From: SZUA-35 sp965530755
Lineage (GTDB): Bacteria > Actinomycetota > Acidimicrobiia > Acidimicrobiales > SZUA-35
Assembly: GCA_965530755.1 (NCBI GenBank)
Contig: CBESNA010000039.1
Span: 1 to 36,664 of the forward strand
Reading direction: 5' to 3'
Length of the DNA stretch: 36,664 nucleotides
Of the stretch, positions 1 to 8,766 are shown piece by piece. Both the position numbers and the translations under genes were made by a program. The notes under the pieces are model-generated. The model saw nothing but the letters and a program-made list of their open reading frames with translations, was not told the DNA's origin and did no database searches. Positions within the stretch are counted from its first letter, which is position 1. Every line of letters begins with the position of its first letter.

Positions 1-598
<598 letters not shown>

Positions 599-628
599 CT
601 CGGCGATGGTACGCGTTCGGGCTGTCCG

Positions 629-3088
629 CTACGAGTCCGGGTCGTCCGAGAGCACCGCGGCCATCCGGTCCGACAGTTCACTCATGGCGTTCTCAGGCAG
701 AGCCCGTCGAGCGATTGCCCGCCCCGTCTCGCTCCGACGTTGTGCCGATTCCGGATCTGCCAAGACAAGATCGATGGTCGCCCCGAGCTCGTCCGGGTCT
801 GGCCCGGAAAGCCAGACGACACGGTCGGGATCGGGAAGACCGCGAGCCCCGAGGGCCGTCGAGACCACGGGAATGCCGAGACTGAGTGGATCGATGAGCT
901 TGAGGCTCGTCCCCGACCCGGTCTCGATCGGATTCAGCACGACGTCGGCCATGGTGAGGAGTCGTCTGAGATCACGAGCTGCGAACGAACCCAGCACCGT
1001 CGGCCTCGCGGGGGACGAGGAGTCGATGTCGGGGACGTTGACCGTTCCGGCGATGACCACGTGGAGATCGGGCCTGGCGGCAGCCAGGGCCACGCAGCGC
1101 CGAGCTGCAGCGCGGTTGGGCGGATGGTCCGATCCCATGAAGAGGGTGATGGGGCGGGCGTCGCCTGACGAGGCGAGGTCGAGCATGAAGCGGCGCCTGG
1201 CAGATCGGTGTTCATCGGGTGAACGGGCTGCTGACAATTCTGCGGCGAGCGGATTCACCGCCACCGCAGTGGGCGACGTGACGCCGTGGAGGGTGCGGAA
1301 TCGGTCGAGGTCGCCATCGGACGTCGCCGAGACCACAGCGGCCAACTCCAACGCTGCCGTTTCGGCTTCGGCCGCCCGCTCGGCGACCCACGATCCACCC
1401 TCACGGTCGGCAAAGACTTCGCGCTTCAGATCGGTCTCGACATTGAATGCGTCGTAGACCACGGGTGGCAGTTGGTCCGAAGCGGCAAGGTCGGCCAACG
1501 CCGAGACGAGGAACGGGTGACTCAACACGACGATGTCGGCCTCGGCCGCCTGGGCCCGGAGTTCGTCGCTGAAAGCCGGGCTCGACGGCCAGAGTTCGGC
1601 TGCAGCAACGTCGTCGATCGGTGAGCCGAGCAGGCTGGCCATCGCGAAATCGGCACGGAGGTGCGCCTGGCTGCGCCCAACCATCACGTGTCGGACGCCA
1701 TCGGGAGTGCGACGTCGGCGAATCCCACCCGGCGCCAGTCGATTGGTGAGGCTCAGGACCGTCGGCCGCCAGCCCAGGGTGGCGAGTCCGGCCGCCATGC
1801 CTCTCAGACGCCGCTGGCCACCGCTCTCGACCGGATCGGCCGGGAAGGTGGAGACGAGTAGAACGCGTCGCCGCTCCTGAGGCTCGGAGACCTCGGCGAT
1901 CAGGGAGAGCATGGGCGACCACGAGAGCGGCCGGACGGCGTCCTGGGCGGCCCGTCCCAAGCGAGCAGCGCGGTCAGGGCGTGTCGCGAGATCGCGCATC
2001 GCTGCTGCCAGCAGCGGAACTCGGGGGTGCACGACCAACCCGTCGCGGCCCGGTCTGATCTGTTCGGCGATGCCGCCGCTGTCAGACGTGGTGATCACAG
2101 GCGTTCCTGCAGCCATGGCCTCGGCGGCGACGAGTCCGTAGTCCTCATCGATCGGCGCAAGCACCACGGCCGCAGCGGCCCGCAGGTGAGAGGCGAGCGC
2201 GTCGTCGTCGAGGCGGCCGACGATGTGCACGTTGTGCCCAGCCGAGGCAGTCAGCTCGTCGCGAAGGGGACCGTCGCCGGCCACCACGAGAGGTACGTCG
2301 CCCATGCCCGGCAGTCGACGGGCGACGCCGAACGCTCGCATGATCAAATCGAACCGCTTGGCCCGGTCGAGGCGCCCGAAGGTGAAGAGGAACGGCCTCG
2401 ATGGCAGCGCATCGCCAGTCGCTGGGACGTCGGCGACCAAGACGTCGAGATCGCCGGGCTCGAGATTAGAGATGACGAGGTCACCGAGTGGTGGAATGAT
2501 CGTGATCGGCCGGTCGGGATCGACGTAGTCCGGCCGATTGGCGACCGTCTCCGACACGGTTGCCTCGGCCGTCAACCGGTCGCGTCCGATGCGATCCAGC
2601 CGATGCACCACAGCCCGGGCGAACGGCCCTGGGAAGGCGACAGCGAGGTCACCTGCCCGTTCGACGGCAACTCTGTCGGCCCACCCGATGAGTTCATCGA
2701 CATCATTGCCACACGCGTCGATGCCTGCCCGTAGGGATGCGTCGATTGCCGTGTCGATATTCGTTGGATAGTGCTCGTAGAGGCCCCGCAGCGGGTGGTT
2801 GAGATGCCGGATGTGGCAGGGGTGGCGCACCATGAACGACGGGTACTTGCCGGAGATGACCACGTCGACATCAGACAGATCCATGGCGTGGAACATGGCG
2901 TAGGAGGCGAGGACTTCGCGCAGGTTGGCCTCGGGGCTGACCTCGGCCACCAGGCGGGCGTCGTGGCCCGCGTCGTTGAGTGCGGCGGTCAGCGACCGCC
3001 AGTGACGCTCGTTGCCTCCCTCGATCCCGGACACCGGCAGGGGAGTGACGACAGCGATCCGGCGCCGCTCGCCGGTGATGCCCTTCAC
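629..3088 (-). CDS. Protein with two fused GT4-type glycosyltransferase units
   Basis: About 819 residues, roughly twice a normal GT4 enzyme. The first half (to about residue 400) has an N-terminal GGNERHWRSL segment, a nucleotide-sugar hinge motif GRLDRAKRFDLI, and DEDYGLVAAEAMAAGTPVI, the E-x7-E signature. The second half restarts with VLLVSTFPADPVESGGQRR and a second GT-B C-terminal half containing MGSDHPPNRAAA and TGSGTSLKLIDPLSLGIPVV. The second unit's E-x7-E is weaker. No signal peptide or membrane helix is visible, so it is probably cytosolic and transfers sugars from nucleotide donors to a lipid-linked or polymer acceptor. GTG at 3088 is chosen over longer upstream extensions because it overlaps the previous gene's stop (GTGA) and the homologous region begins just after it. 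Donor, acceptor and whether both units are active cannot be told from sequence. Confidence 0.85.
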   Translation of the reverse strand: MKGITGERRRIAVVTPLPVSGIEGGNERHWRSLTAALNDAGHDARLVAEVSPEANLREVLASYAMFHAMDLSDVDVVISGKYPSFMVRHPCHIRHLNHPLRGLYEHYPTNIDTAIDASLRAGIDACGNDVDELIGWADRVAVERAGDLAVAFPGPFARAVVHRLDRIGRDRLTAEATVSETVANRPDYVDPDRPITIIPPLGDLVISNLEPGDLDVLVADVPATGDALPSRPFLFTFGRLDRAKRFDLIMRAFGVARRLPGMGDVPLVVAGDGPLRDELTASAGHNVHIVGRLDDDALASHLRAAAAVVLAPIDEDYGLVAAEAMAAGTPVITTSDSGGIAEQIRPGRDGLVVHPRVPLLAAAMRDLATRPDRAARLGRAAQDAVRPLSWSPMLSLIAEVSEPQERRRVLLVSTFPADPVESGGQRRLRGMAAGLATLGWRPTVLSLTNRLAPGGIRRRRTPDGVRHVMVGRSQAHLRADFAMASLLGSPIDDVAAAELWPSSPAFSDELRAQAAEADIVVLSHPFLVSALADLAASDQLPPVVYDAFNVETDLKREVFADREGGSWVAERAAEAETAALELAAVVSATSDGDLDRFRTLHGVTSPTAVAVNPLAAELSAARSPDEHRSARRRFMLDLASSGDARPITLFMGSDHPPNRAAARRCVALAAARPDLHVVIAGTVNVPDIDSSSPARPTVLGSFAARDLRRLLTMADVVLNPIETGSGTSLKLIDPLSLGIPVVSTALGARGLPDPDRVVWLSGPDPDELGATIDLVLADPESAQRRSETGRAIARRALPENAMSELSDRMAAVLSDDPDS

Positions 3089-3327
3089 GATTCGGCCTGC
3101 GGTGACCGACCTTGTTCGGTTGACGACGCGATGGCGTCTCGCACGATGCGGTCGAGGGCGGCATCGACGGAGCCTTCGGTAGCCACGATGCGTTTGCTTC
3201 GCTGTCGCTCCAGTGATCGCCGAAGGGACTGCACCTCGGGTCGACGACGAACGGCGTCGAGTACCCACCGTTCGGCGAGGATGCGCGTGCGGATCCGTTG
3301 GACGACCATGGTCGGCGCTGGGCTCAC
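3085..3327 (-). CDS. Small helical basic protein of unknown function in glycosyltransferase operon
   Basis: An 80-codon gene starting at GTG 3327, which overlaps the preceding stop as GTGA, and ending in TGA overlapping the next start, again as GTGA. Double 4-base coupling strongly supports translation. An alternative ATG lies at 3309. The product is rich in Arg and Glu and predicted largely helical (RTRILAERWVLDAVRRRPEV, then SLRRSLERQRSKR), with no signal peptide, membrane segment or metal motif. I do not recognise a family. Its place between two glycosyltransferases suggests an accessory or partner subunit, which is inference only. A much longer reading frame extends upstream (to 3897) but that part is the antisense-free shadow of the neighbouring gene in another frame. 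Confidence 0.6.
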   Translation of the reverse strand: MSPAPTMVVQRIRTRILAERWVLDAVRRRPEVQSLRRSLERQRSKRIVATEGSVDAALDRIVRDAIASSTEQGRSPQAES

Positions 3328-4289
3328 TGGATCTGATCGTCGGCCAGGGTCGAGTACTTGCGGACCTTGGCCACGGCCCGCATTGCGGTGGCGATGCCGC
3401 GCCGGTGAGGCTTGCCCCGGGTCCACGGATCGTCCCATCGATCCTCGAACCGCAGCTCGCCGATCGCCAGTTCGGCCGCTCGCCACGCCACGATGCGTTC
3501 GAGTGCGTCGGCGTCGGAGTTCACCGGCCCGAGGTCCGCGAACAGGCCACCCGTCGCCTCGTGTTCCGGATGGTGGTTTTCGAAGCGGATTGGATCCGGC
3601 CGCACGTGAAATGGCCACTGGTGAGGCCATTGCGGCCAGGCCAAGGTGCGGAACGGGCGGGGCGGCGCCATCTCGTCTGCCCGCTCTGCGGCCGCAGCGT
3701 TGAAGTAGAGGGACCACTCGTCGACGAGGTCGCCGCCACCGACTCGATCGCTCAGCTCGAACGCTCGTCTCCAACCGGTGACGGTCATGATCTGGGGCAT
3801 GTGGGCTCCGTACGCGAGCGTCGGGAACCCGAGGAGTTGCAGAACGCCCAGCGTGCGGATCTGCGCGAGGTCGTACGAGGTCTGATCTCCCGGCCACCGG
3901 CTCAGCTCGTAGAAGTAATACCCGTGGTGCCGTCCATCGCCGGCGATGTAATCGGTGATCGGGATCGACGTCAGAGGTCGGTAGTCGTCGTCGCTGAGGA
4001 GGAAGACGTCGTCGGTGTGGCCGCCTTCGATCATCGCTCGACGAAGTGAGACGTTGCGTTCGACGTGGCCGAGATCGGCGATCTGCGCCTCGCTGAGATT
4101 GCTGATCTCGCTCTCGTCGAGGAGCGTCAGGCGGCCTGGCCAGGCATCGGCAACCGCATCGGCGATGCTCCCGTGTAACCGTGCGGGAGCACAGACGACC
4201 GCATGGTCGACCCAGTTCTGACAGCGGGCCACGGCACTGAGGGTGCCGGCCAGGACGGCGGGGCGATTCGAGAGATAGACGATCTGCAC
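3324..4289 (-). CDS. Putative GT-A-like or Stealth-like glycosyl/phosphosugar transferase
   Basis: About 321 residues from GTG 4289. It opens with a beta strand and turn, VQIVYLSNRPAVLAGTLSAV, typical of nucleotide-sugar transferases. Near the middle it has FLLSDDDYRP, a triple-Asp run like the metal-binding DxD of GT-A enzymes. Later come GAHMPQIMTVTGWRRAFE and a His-rich stretch around FENHHPE. The DDD segment followed by an H-x-P segment recalls the conserved regions of Stealth-type capsule phosphotransferases, but I am not sure of that assignment. No signal peptide is seen. It lies 13 bases after a GT4 gene and overlaps the 80-aa gene by 4 bases, so it is co-transcribed with a glycan-assembly set. 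Upstream in-frame extension to 4496 is rejected because it antisense-translates the GT4 C-terminus. Confidence 0.7.
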   Translation of the reverse strand: MQIVYLSNRPAVLAGTLSAVARCQNWVDHAVVCAPARLHGSIADAVADAWPGRLTLLDESEISNLSEAQIADLGHVERNVSLRRAMIEGGHTDDVFLLSDDDYRPLTSIPITDYIAGDGRHHGYYFYELSRWPGDQTSYDLAQIRTLGVLQLLGFPTLAYGAHMPQIMTVTGWRRAFELSDRVGGGDLVDEWSLYFNAAAAERADEMAPPRPFRTLAWPQWPHQWPFHVRPDPIRFENHHPEHEATGGLFADLGPVNSDADALERIVAWRAAELAIGELRFEDRWDDPWTRGKPHRRGIATAMRAVAKVRKYSTLADDQIQ

Positions 4290-4302
4290 AGTGGGCGTGA
4301 CC

Positions 4303-5508
4303 CTACCGGGTGGCCGGGTCGGCTTCAGGCCATCGGCCGGCGATCCGAAGGGCCCGGATGACATCGTCTGCGCTGTCGTCCCATGTCGGCCAGCCGAGGG
4401 GTTCCGGGCTCGGCCAGGCAGCCGGATCGGCGCTGAAACGGGCCAGGACATCGGCCCACGCTGCAGGTTCGTCGGCGACGAAGCTCGCGTGGCCACGGGT
4501 GACCTCGCGCATCACGGGCAGGTCGGACGCGGCGACCGCCACTCGGCGTCGAAGCGCCTCGACGACTGGCAGTCCGTAGCCCTCACCGAGGCTGGGCTGC
4601 AGCAGGAGGCCGCTCAGATCCCACAGGTCATCGACCTGTCGATCGTCTGCGTCTCGATGCCAGCGAATTCGTGGGTGAGACTCGAGCCGCTCGATCAGTC
4701 CAGGCTCCACCCAGCCGGGGCGTCCGACCACGTCGACGGTGGGCGCACCGGACCCGAGAAGATCGAGCGCATCGAGGATCAGAGCGTGCCCCTTCCGGGG
4801 TTCGACCGTCCCGAGCATCATGAGGCCGGAGCGGCCGGTCGTGGCCGCTGCACCGGCTTCGTTCGTGTCGGTGCTGACGCCCATTCGCATGACGATCGGG
4901 CGGCGGCCGGCTCGGTCGGCGACAGCATCCGCCGTTGTGTTCGACACGGACAGGAGGACCGAGTCGGCGGTGAGATGGGCGTCGAACCACCGCGTGAATC
5001 GACCAACGGACTCGGGAGGGAACCACTGCGGGTCGGTGAGCGGCAGGATGTCATGCAGCAGTGCTGCGCTGGTGATGGACCGCCCGGCAAGACGGGTGAG
5101 CAGGTCGGCCCGGTCCTGAGGAGCATGCCAACTCGACTCGACATCGATCAGGACATCGCCGGCCGTCAGCCGGTCGTCGCTGCTCTCGCTCCGGTACCGC
5201 CCTGCGCCGAGGCGACGCAGGCGGGACTCTGCTCGCCCGACAGAGTTGGCGCCGGAACGCCCGCGTTGCAGGCGCCGCAGCCGGGATCGAGCCAGGCGGT
5301 CAGCTGGCACCAGAGCGCCCTGACGCCCATCGAGCACGAGAAGCGGCCAGCGCGACGACAACGCTTCGGTCACGCCGAGCGCCACACGCTGCACTCCCGT
5401 GATCGATGCCGTCTCGATCGTGTTCGAGAGATCGATCGCCAACGTCGGTTGACGAGACCACCCTCCAGAGGCGGCGGACGGGAGGTGGTCGTCTGGAGAG
5501 GCCGTCAT
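4303..5508 (-). CDS. GT4-family glycosyltransferase
   Basis: 401 residues, a normal length for GT4. The C-terminal Rossmann half has GTVEPRKGHALILDALDLL, the donor-phosphate binding Lys region, and PSLGEGYGLPVVEALRRR, the E-x7-E retaining-transferase motif. The N-terminal half contains AIDLSNTIETASITGVQRVA, typical of mannosyl- or rhamnosyltransferases acting on O-antigen-like polymers, and ALLHDILPLTDPQWF. It is predicted cytosolic. First gene of the minus-strand operon: ATG 5508 is preceded by a TACGAT hexamer nine bases upstream, so the transcript would have almost no leader. The start is supported by that promoter and by the divergent gene at 5576. Sugar specificity is not determinable here. 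Confidence 0.85.
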   Translation of the reverse strand: MTASPDDHLPSAASGGWSRQPTLAIDLSNTIETASITGVQRVALGVTEALSSRWPLLVLDGRQGALVPADRLARSRLRRLQRGRSGANSVGRAESRLRRLGAGRYRSESSDDRLTAGDVLIDVESSWHAPQDRADLLTRLAGRSITSAALLHDILPLTDPQWFPPESVGRFTRWFDAHLTADSVLLSVSNTTADAVADRAGRRPIVMRMGVSTDTNEAGAAATTGRSGLMMLGTVEPRKGHALILDALDLLGSGAPTVDVVGRPGWVEPGLIERLESHPRIRWHRDADDRQVDDLWDLSGLLLQPSLGEGYGLPVVEALRRRVAVAASDLPVMREVTRGHASFVADEPAAWADVLARFSADPAAWPSPEPLGWPTWDDSADDVIRALRIAGRWPEADPATR

Positions 5509-5517
5509 GGGGTGGCG

Positions 5518-5523
5518 ATCGTA
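5518..5523 (-). promoter_or_regulatory. -10 element (TACGAT) of glycosyltransferase operon
   Basis: On the minus strand TACGAT lies nine bases before ATG 5508, so the transcript would start only one to three bases before the start codon. It matches the TANNNT pattern seen before many starts in this window. No clear -35 box. Confidence 0.45.
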
Positions 5524-5563
5524 GCCGAGGCCGTAGTGGTCAGATCAGGGGAGCAGGTACCGA

Positions 5564-5569
5564 TACTCT
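5564..5569 (+). promoter_or_regulatory. -10 element (TACTCT), leaderless start of lpdA-like gene
   Basis: TACTCT ends six bases before ATG 5576. Transcription six to seven bases downstream would begin at the start codon itself. No Shine-Dalgarno sequence lies in this gap, which fits a leaderless mRNA. Confidence 0.5.
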
Positions 5570-5575
5570 CGTTGT

Positions 5576-6946
5576 ATGGCTGGCCAAACAAAGAAGTTCG
5601 TCATCATCGGCGGTGGGCCGGCGGGAACGGCATGTGCCACCTACGCAGCCCGGTTCGGTGCGTCCGTGACCTTGATCGAGAAGGACATCATCGGTGGCGC
5701 CGCCCATCTGCTCGACTGCATCCCGTCGAAGGCGATGATCGCCACCGGTGGAGCGATGAACCAGATGAAGCAGGCCGTCAACATGGGTCTGGCGAAGGTC
5801 GACGTCGAGCTCGACTTCGATGCAATTCGAGACCGCATCAAGAGCATCGAGGCCCGACTCGAACACTCGGTGAGCACGTTGCTCGAGAGCCAGGGCGTCA
5901 ACCTCATCGAAGGCACGGGTCGGATGACCGGCCCTCACACGGTGGTGGTCGATCGCAACGACGGAGGCACCGAGGAGCTCCACGCCGACGTGGTACTTCT
6001 GTCCACCGGCAGCCGGCCCCGCATCCCCGATTGGGCCGTCATCGACGGTGAGCGAGTCCTCACCACACGCCACGCCTATCCACCGCCCGTGTTGCCAGAG
6101 AAGCTGATCGTGATCGGTTCTGGCGTCACCGGCGTGGAGTTCGTCAACATGTTCAGTGCCTTCGGCTCCGAAGTGGCCTTGATCGTGAGCCGCCAGCAGG
6201 TGCTGCCGGGCAAGGACGCCGAGGTGGCCGCCGTACTCGAGCAGAGTTTCATCGACCGCGGCGTCAAGCTGGTGATGGGTGCCCGAGCCGAGCGGCTCGA
6301 GGTGACCGACAGCAGCGTGAAGGTGATGTGCGACGACGGCCGCGTGATCGAGGGCTCGCACGTGTTGCTCGCGATCGGTTCGATCCCGAACACCGAACAT
6401 CTCGGTCTGGAAGAGGCGGGGATCGATTCGCAATGGGGCTACGTCACGATCGACCACAACTGCGCGACGAATCTGAAACACGTCTACGCCGCCGGTGACA
6501 TCTCCGGCAAGCTGCCGCTGTCGTCGGTGGCGTCGATGCAGGGACGCAAGATCGCCGAGCATGCAATGGGGCTGCACGCCGGTCCCCATCGCCACATCGA
6601 CTACGAAAAGGCTGCGTCGGCGATCTTCACCGATCCCGAGATCGCCGATGTCGGTCTCGCCGAGACCGAGGCGTTCGGCGTTGGCCGGAAGATCCGGGTC
6701 ACGAAGGTGCCGTTCTCGGTGTCGGCCAAGGCGCTGATCAACAACGACAGTCGCGGGTTCGTGAAGATCGTCTCCGATCCGGCGACCGGTGTGGTGCTGG
6801 GCGGGTCGATCGTCGGTCGGCATGCGGCCGAACTGATATCGGTGCTGGCTCTGGCGGTGACAGCGGGTCTGACGGTGACCGACCTGGTGGAGTCGTTGTT
6901 CGTCCATCCGGCACTTGCCGAAGTCCTCGGCGAAGCCGCCGAATAA
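5576..6946 (+). CDS. lpdA: LpdA-like flavoprotein NAD(P)H quinone reductase, atypical active site
   Basis: 456 residues of the pyridine nucleotide-disulfide oxidoreductase fold. FAD-binding IIGGGPAG is at residues 10-17, the second dinucleotide fold VIGSGVTGVEF is near 180, the AAGDISG FAD motif near 310, and the dimerisation domain follows. The usual GGTCLNxGC redox-disulfide segment reads GGAAHLLDC: the first Cys is Ala43 and only Cys48 remains. The C-terminal HPALAE keeps the His and Glu of the catalytic dyad. This matches the known mycobacterial LpdA (Rv3303c) group, which lacks the disulfide and reduces quinones rather than lipoamide. It is therefore probably not the E3 component of 2-oxoacid dehydrogenases. 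A soluble transhydrogenase-like role is an alternative. It stands alone, convergent to the carboxylase gene with 7 bases between stops. Confidence 0.85.
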   Translation: MAGQTKKFVIIGGGPAGTACATYAARFGASVTLIEKDIIGGAAHLLDCIPSKAMIATGGAMNQMKQAVNMGLAKVDVELDFDAIRDRIKSIEARLEHSVSTLLESQGVNLIEGTGRMTGPHTVVVDRNDGGTEELHADVVLLSTGSRPRIPDWAVIDGERVLTTRHAYPPPVLPEKLIVIGSGVTGVEFVNMFSAFGSEVALIVSRQQVLPGKDAEVAAVLEQSFIDRGVKLVMGARAERLEVTDSSVKVMCDDGRVIEGSHVLLAIGSIPNTEHLGLEEAGIDSQWGYVTIDHNCATNLKHVYAAGDISGKLPLSSVASMQGRKIAEHAMGLHAGPHRHIDYEKAASAIFTDPEIADVGLAETEAFGVGRKIRVTKVPFSVSAKALINNDSRGFVKIVSDPATGVVLGGSIVGRHAAELISVLALAVTAGLTVTDLVESLFVHPALAEVLGEAAE

Positions 6947-6953
6947 AACGAAA

Positions 6954-8747
6954 TCAGGCGATTTTGGCGACGATGTCGCCGCCGCCGACGGACTGGCCCG
7001 TCTCGACCATGATCTCGGTCACCGTTCCCGCCTTCTCGGCGTTGACGTTGTTCTCCATCTTCATGGCCTCGAGCACCACGATCGTGTCACCGACCTCGAC
7101 CTCTTGTCCCACCTCGGCCACGACCTTGACGATCGTGCCCTGCATCGGCACTGCGACATCGCCCGATCCGGATCCGCCACCGGCACCACCGGAGCTGGCT
7201 CGCTTCGGACGCTTCTTCGCCGCCGGTCCAGCTGCGACGCCCGCTGACTCCGGGACCCACATCGTGACCTCGAAGCGCTTGCCGTTGACCTCGGTCGTCA
7301 CCGACCGCTTCACCCGGGCCTCGCCGTCGTCGCTGGCCGGTGCGACATCGGCGCTGATGTTGCTCAGATCGAGGACCTCCTCGACCCACTTGGTCGAGTG
7401 TGCGACGGCAGCGAAGTCGGGGTGCTCGAGGATGGCGATGTCGGCGGGAATCGTCGTGGCCACACCCTCGATCTCGAACTCCTTCAAGGCCCGCAACGTC
7501 CGAGCGATCGCCGTTGGCCGATCCTGACCCCAGCAGATGAGTTTGCCGACGAGGTTGTCGTAATACTGGCTGACCTCGTCGCCTTCCTCGTAGCCACCAT
7601 CGAATCGAACACCGAATCCGGACGGTGTCCGCAGCTTGGTGATCGGACCGGGGGAGGGAAGGAAGGCGCCCTTGGCTGGGTCCTCGGCGTTGATGCGGAT
7701 CTCGATGGCGTGCCCGTTCTCGATCACATCGGACTGGGTGAATGGGATCTTGCCACCGGCGGCGACATGCAGTTGGAGCGCAACGAGATCGACGCCGGTC
7801 ACGAGTTCGGACACGGGGTGTTCGACCTGCAGTCGCGTGTTCATCTCGAGGTAGTGGAACTCGCCGTCCTCGTACAGAAACTCGACCGTGCCGGCATTCG
7901 TATAGTTGCAGCCGTCGGCGACCTTCAGCGCCGCCTCGCCCATGGCCTTCGAGACTTCCGGCGGCAAACCGGGTGCCGGTGCTTCTTCCACCAGCTTCTG
8001 GTGGCGGCGCTGCGCGGAGCAGTCCCGCGTGCTCAGGTACACCCCGTTGCCGTGCGAGTCGCGCATGAGTTGGATCTCCACGTGGCGAGGCTTCACCAGG
8101 TACCGCTCGACGTAGCACTCGTCGCGACCGAAGTACGCAAGCGCTTCGCGCTGAGCGGACTCCCACGCGTCTTTTGACTCGTCTGCGTTGCGCACGACCT
8201 TCATGCCGCGCCCACCGCCTCCGAACGCGGCCTTGATGCACACGGGCCAGCCGAACTCAGAACCGAACGCGGTGACTTCCTCGTGGCCCGAGAGGAATTG
8301 GGCCACGCCGGGGACCCCGCGAACGCCGACCTTCTCCGCGGCTTCCCGGGCGCTGATCTTGTCGCCCATGATCTCGATCGCCTCGGGCGGCGGGCCGATG
8401 AAGGTGACACCCCGCTCGGTGATGGACCTGGCGAAGTCGGCGTTCTCGCTGAAGAAGCCATAGCCGGGATGCACTGCCTGAGCGCCCGATCGCTCGATCG
8501 CGTCGAGGATGGCCTCGGTGTTGAGGTAGCTCTCGGCTGCGGTCTGCCCACCGAGGGCGTAGGCCTCGTCTGCCAGCCGCACATGGAGCGCGTCGCGGTC
8601 GAGCTCGGAGTAGACGGCGACGGTTCCGATGCCCATCTCCTTGCACGCACGGATCACGCGAACAGCAATCTCACCGCGGTTTGCGATCAGGACCTTGGAG
8701 AAGGTCTCGCTGGCGAGGCTGGGATAGGAAGCATCGTTCATCTGCAC
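6954..8747 (-). CDS. accA: Acyl-CoA carboxylase alpha chain (biotin carboxylase + biotin carrier)
   Basis: 597 residues combining biotin carboxylase and biotin carrier domains, as in actinobacterial AccA3-type subunits. It carries out ATP-dependent carboxylation of biotin, then passes CO2 to a separate beta (carboxyltransferase) chain acting on acetyl- or propionyl-CoA. Visible features: KVLIANRGEIAVRVIRAC at the N-terminus, glycine-rich ATP loop AAFGGGGRGMK, EMNTRLQVEHPVSE catalytic segment, a Gly/Ser-rich linker, and the biotin site EAMKMEN with Lys563. GTG 8747 and ATG 8741 are both possible starts. Upstream, TAACCA seven bases before GTG is an imperfect -10. The biotin ligase that would modify Lys563 is encoded divergently just 19 bases away. 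No beta subunit is in the window. Its substrate could include propionyl-CoA, feeding the mutase at the left edge. Confidence 0.95.
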   Translation of the reverse strand: MQMNDASYPSLASETFSKVLIANRGEIAVRVIRACKEMGIGTVAVYSELDRDALHVRLADEAYALGGQTAAESYLNTEAILDAIERSGAQAVHPGYGFFSENADFARSITERGVTFIGPPPEAIEIMGDKISAREAAEKVGVRGVPGVAQFLSGHEEVTAFGSEFGWPVCIKAAFGGGGRGMKVVRNADESKDAWESAQREALAYFGRDECYVERYLVKPRHVEIQLMRDSHGNGVYLSTRDCSAQRRHQKLVEEAPAPGLPPEVSKAMGEAALKVADGCNYTNAGTVEFLYEDGEFHYLEMNTRLQVEHPVSELVTGVDLVALQLHVAAGGKIPFTQSDVIENGHAIEIRINAEDPAKGAFLPSPGPITKLRTPSGFGVRFDGGYEEGDEVSQYYDNLVGKLICWGQDRPTAIARTLRALKEFEIEGVATTIPADIAILEHPDFAAVAHSTKWVEEVLDLSNISADVAPASDDGEARVKRSVTTEVNGKRFEVTMWVPESAGVAAGPAAKKRPKRASSGGAGGGSGSGDVAVPMQGTIVKVVAEVGQEVEVGDTIVVLEAMKMENNVNAEKAGTVTEIMVETGQSVGGGDIVAKIA

Positions 8748-8752
8748 GCCCG

Positions 8753-8758
8753 TATGGT
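8753..8758 (+). promoter_or_regulatory. -10 element (TATGGT), leaderless start of birA
   Basis: TATGGT ends eight bases before ATG 8767 and lies inside the short gap between divergent accA and birA. The two promoters must overlap, so the carboxylase and its ligase may be controlled together. Confidence 0.5.
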
Positions 8759-8766
8759 TAGCCGAG

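Noticed and set aside
3328..3897. Upstream extension of the 80-aa protein
   Set aside because: It overlaps the DDD-type transferase in another frame and looks like an Arg-rich shadow; only the part after GTG 3327 is coupled to its neighbours.
4291..6051. 586-aa plus-strand open frame
   Set aside because: It is antisense to the GT4 gene and then overlaps lpdA in a different frame; composition is Arg/His/Gly-rich without any family pattern.
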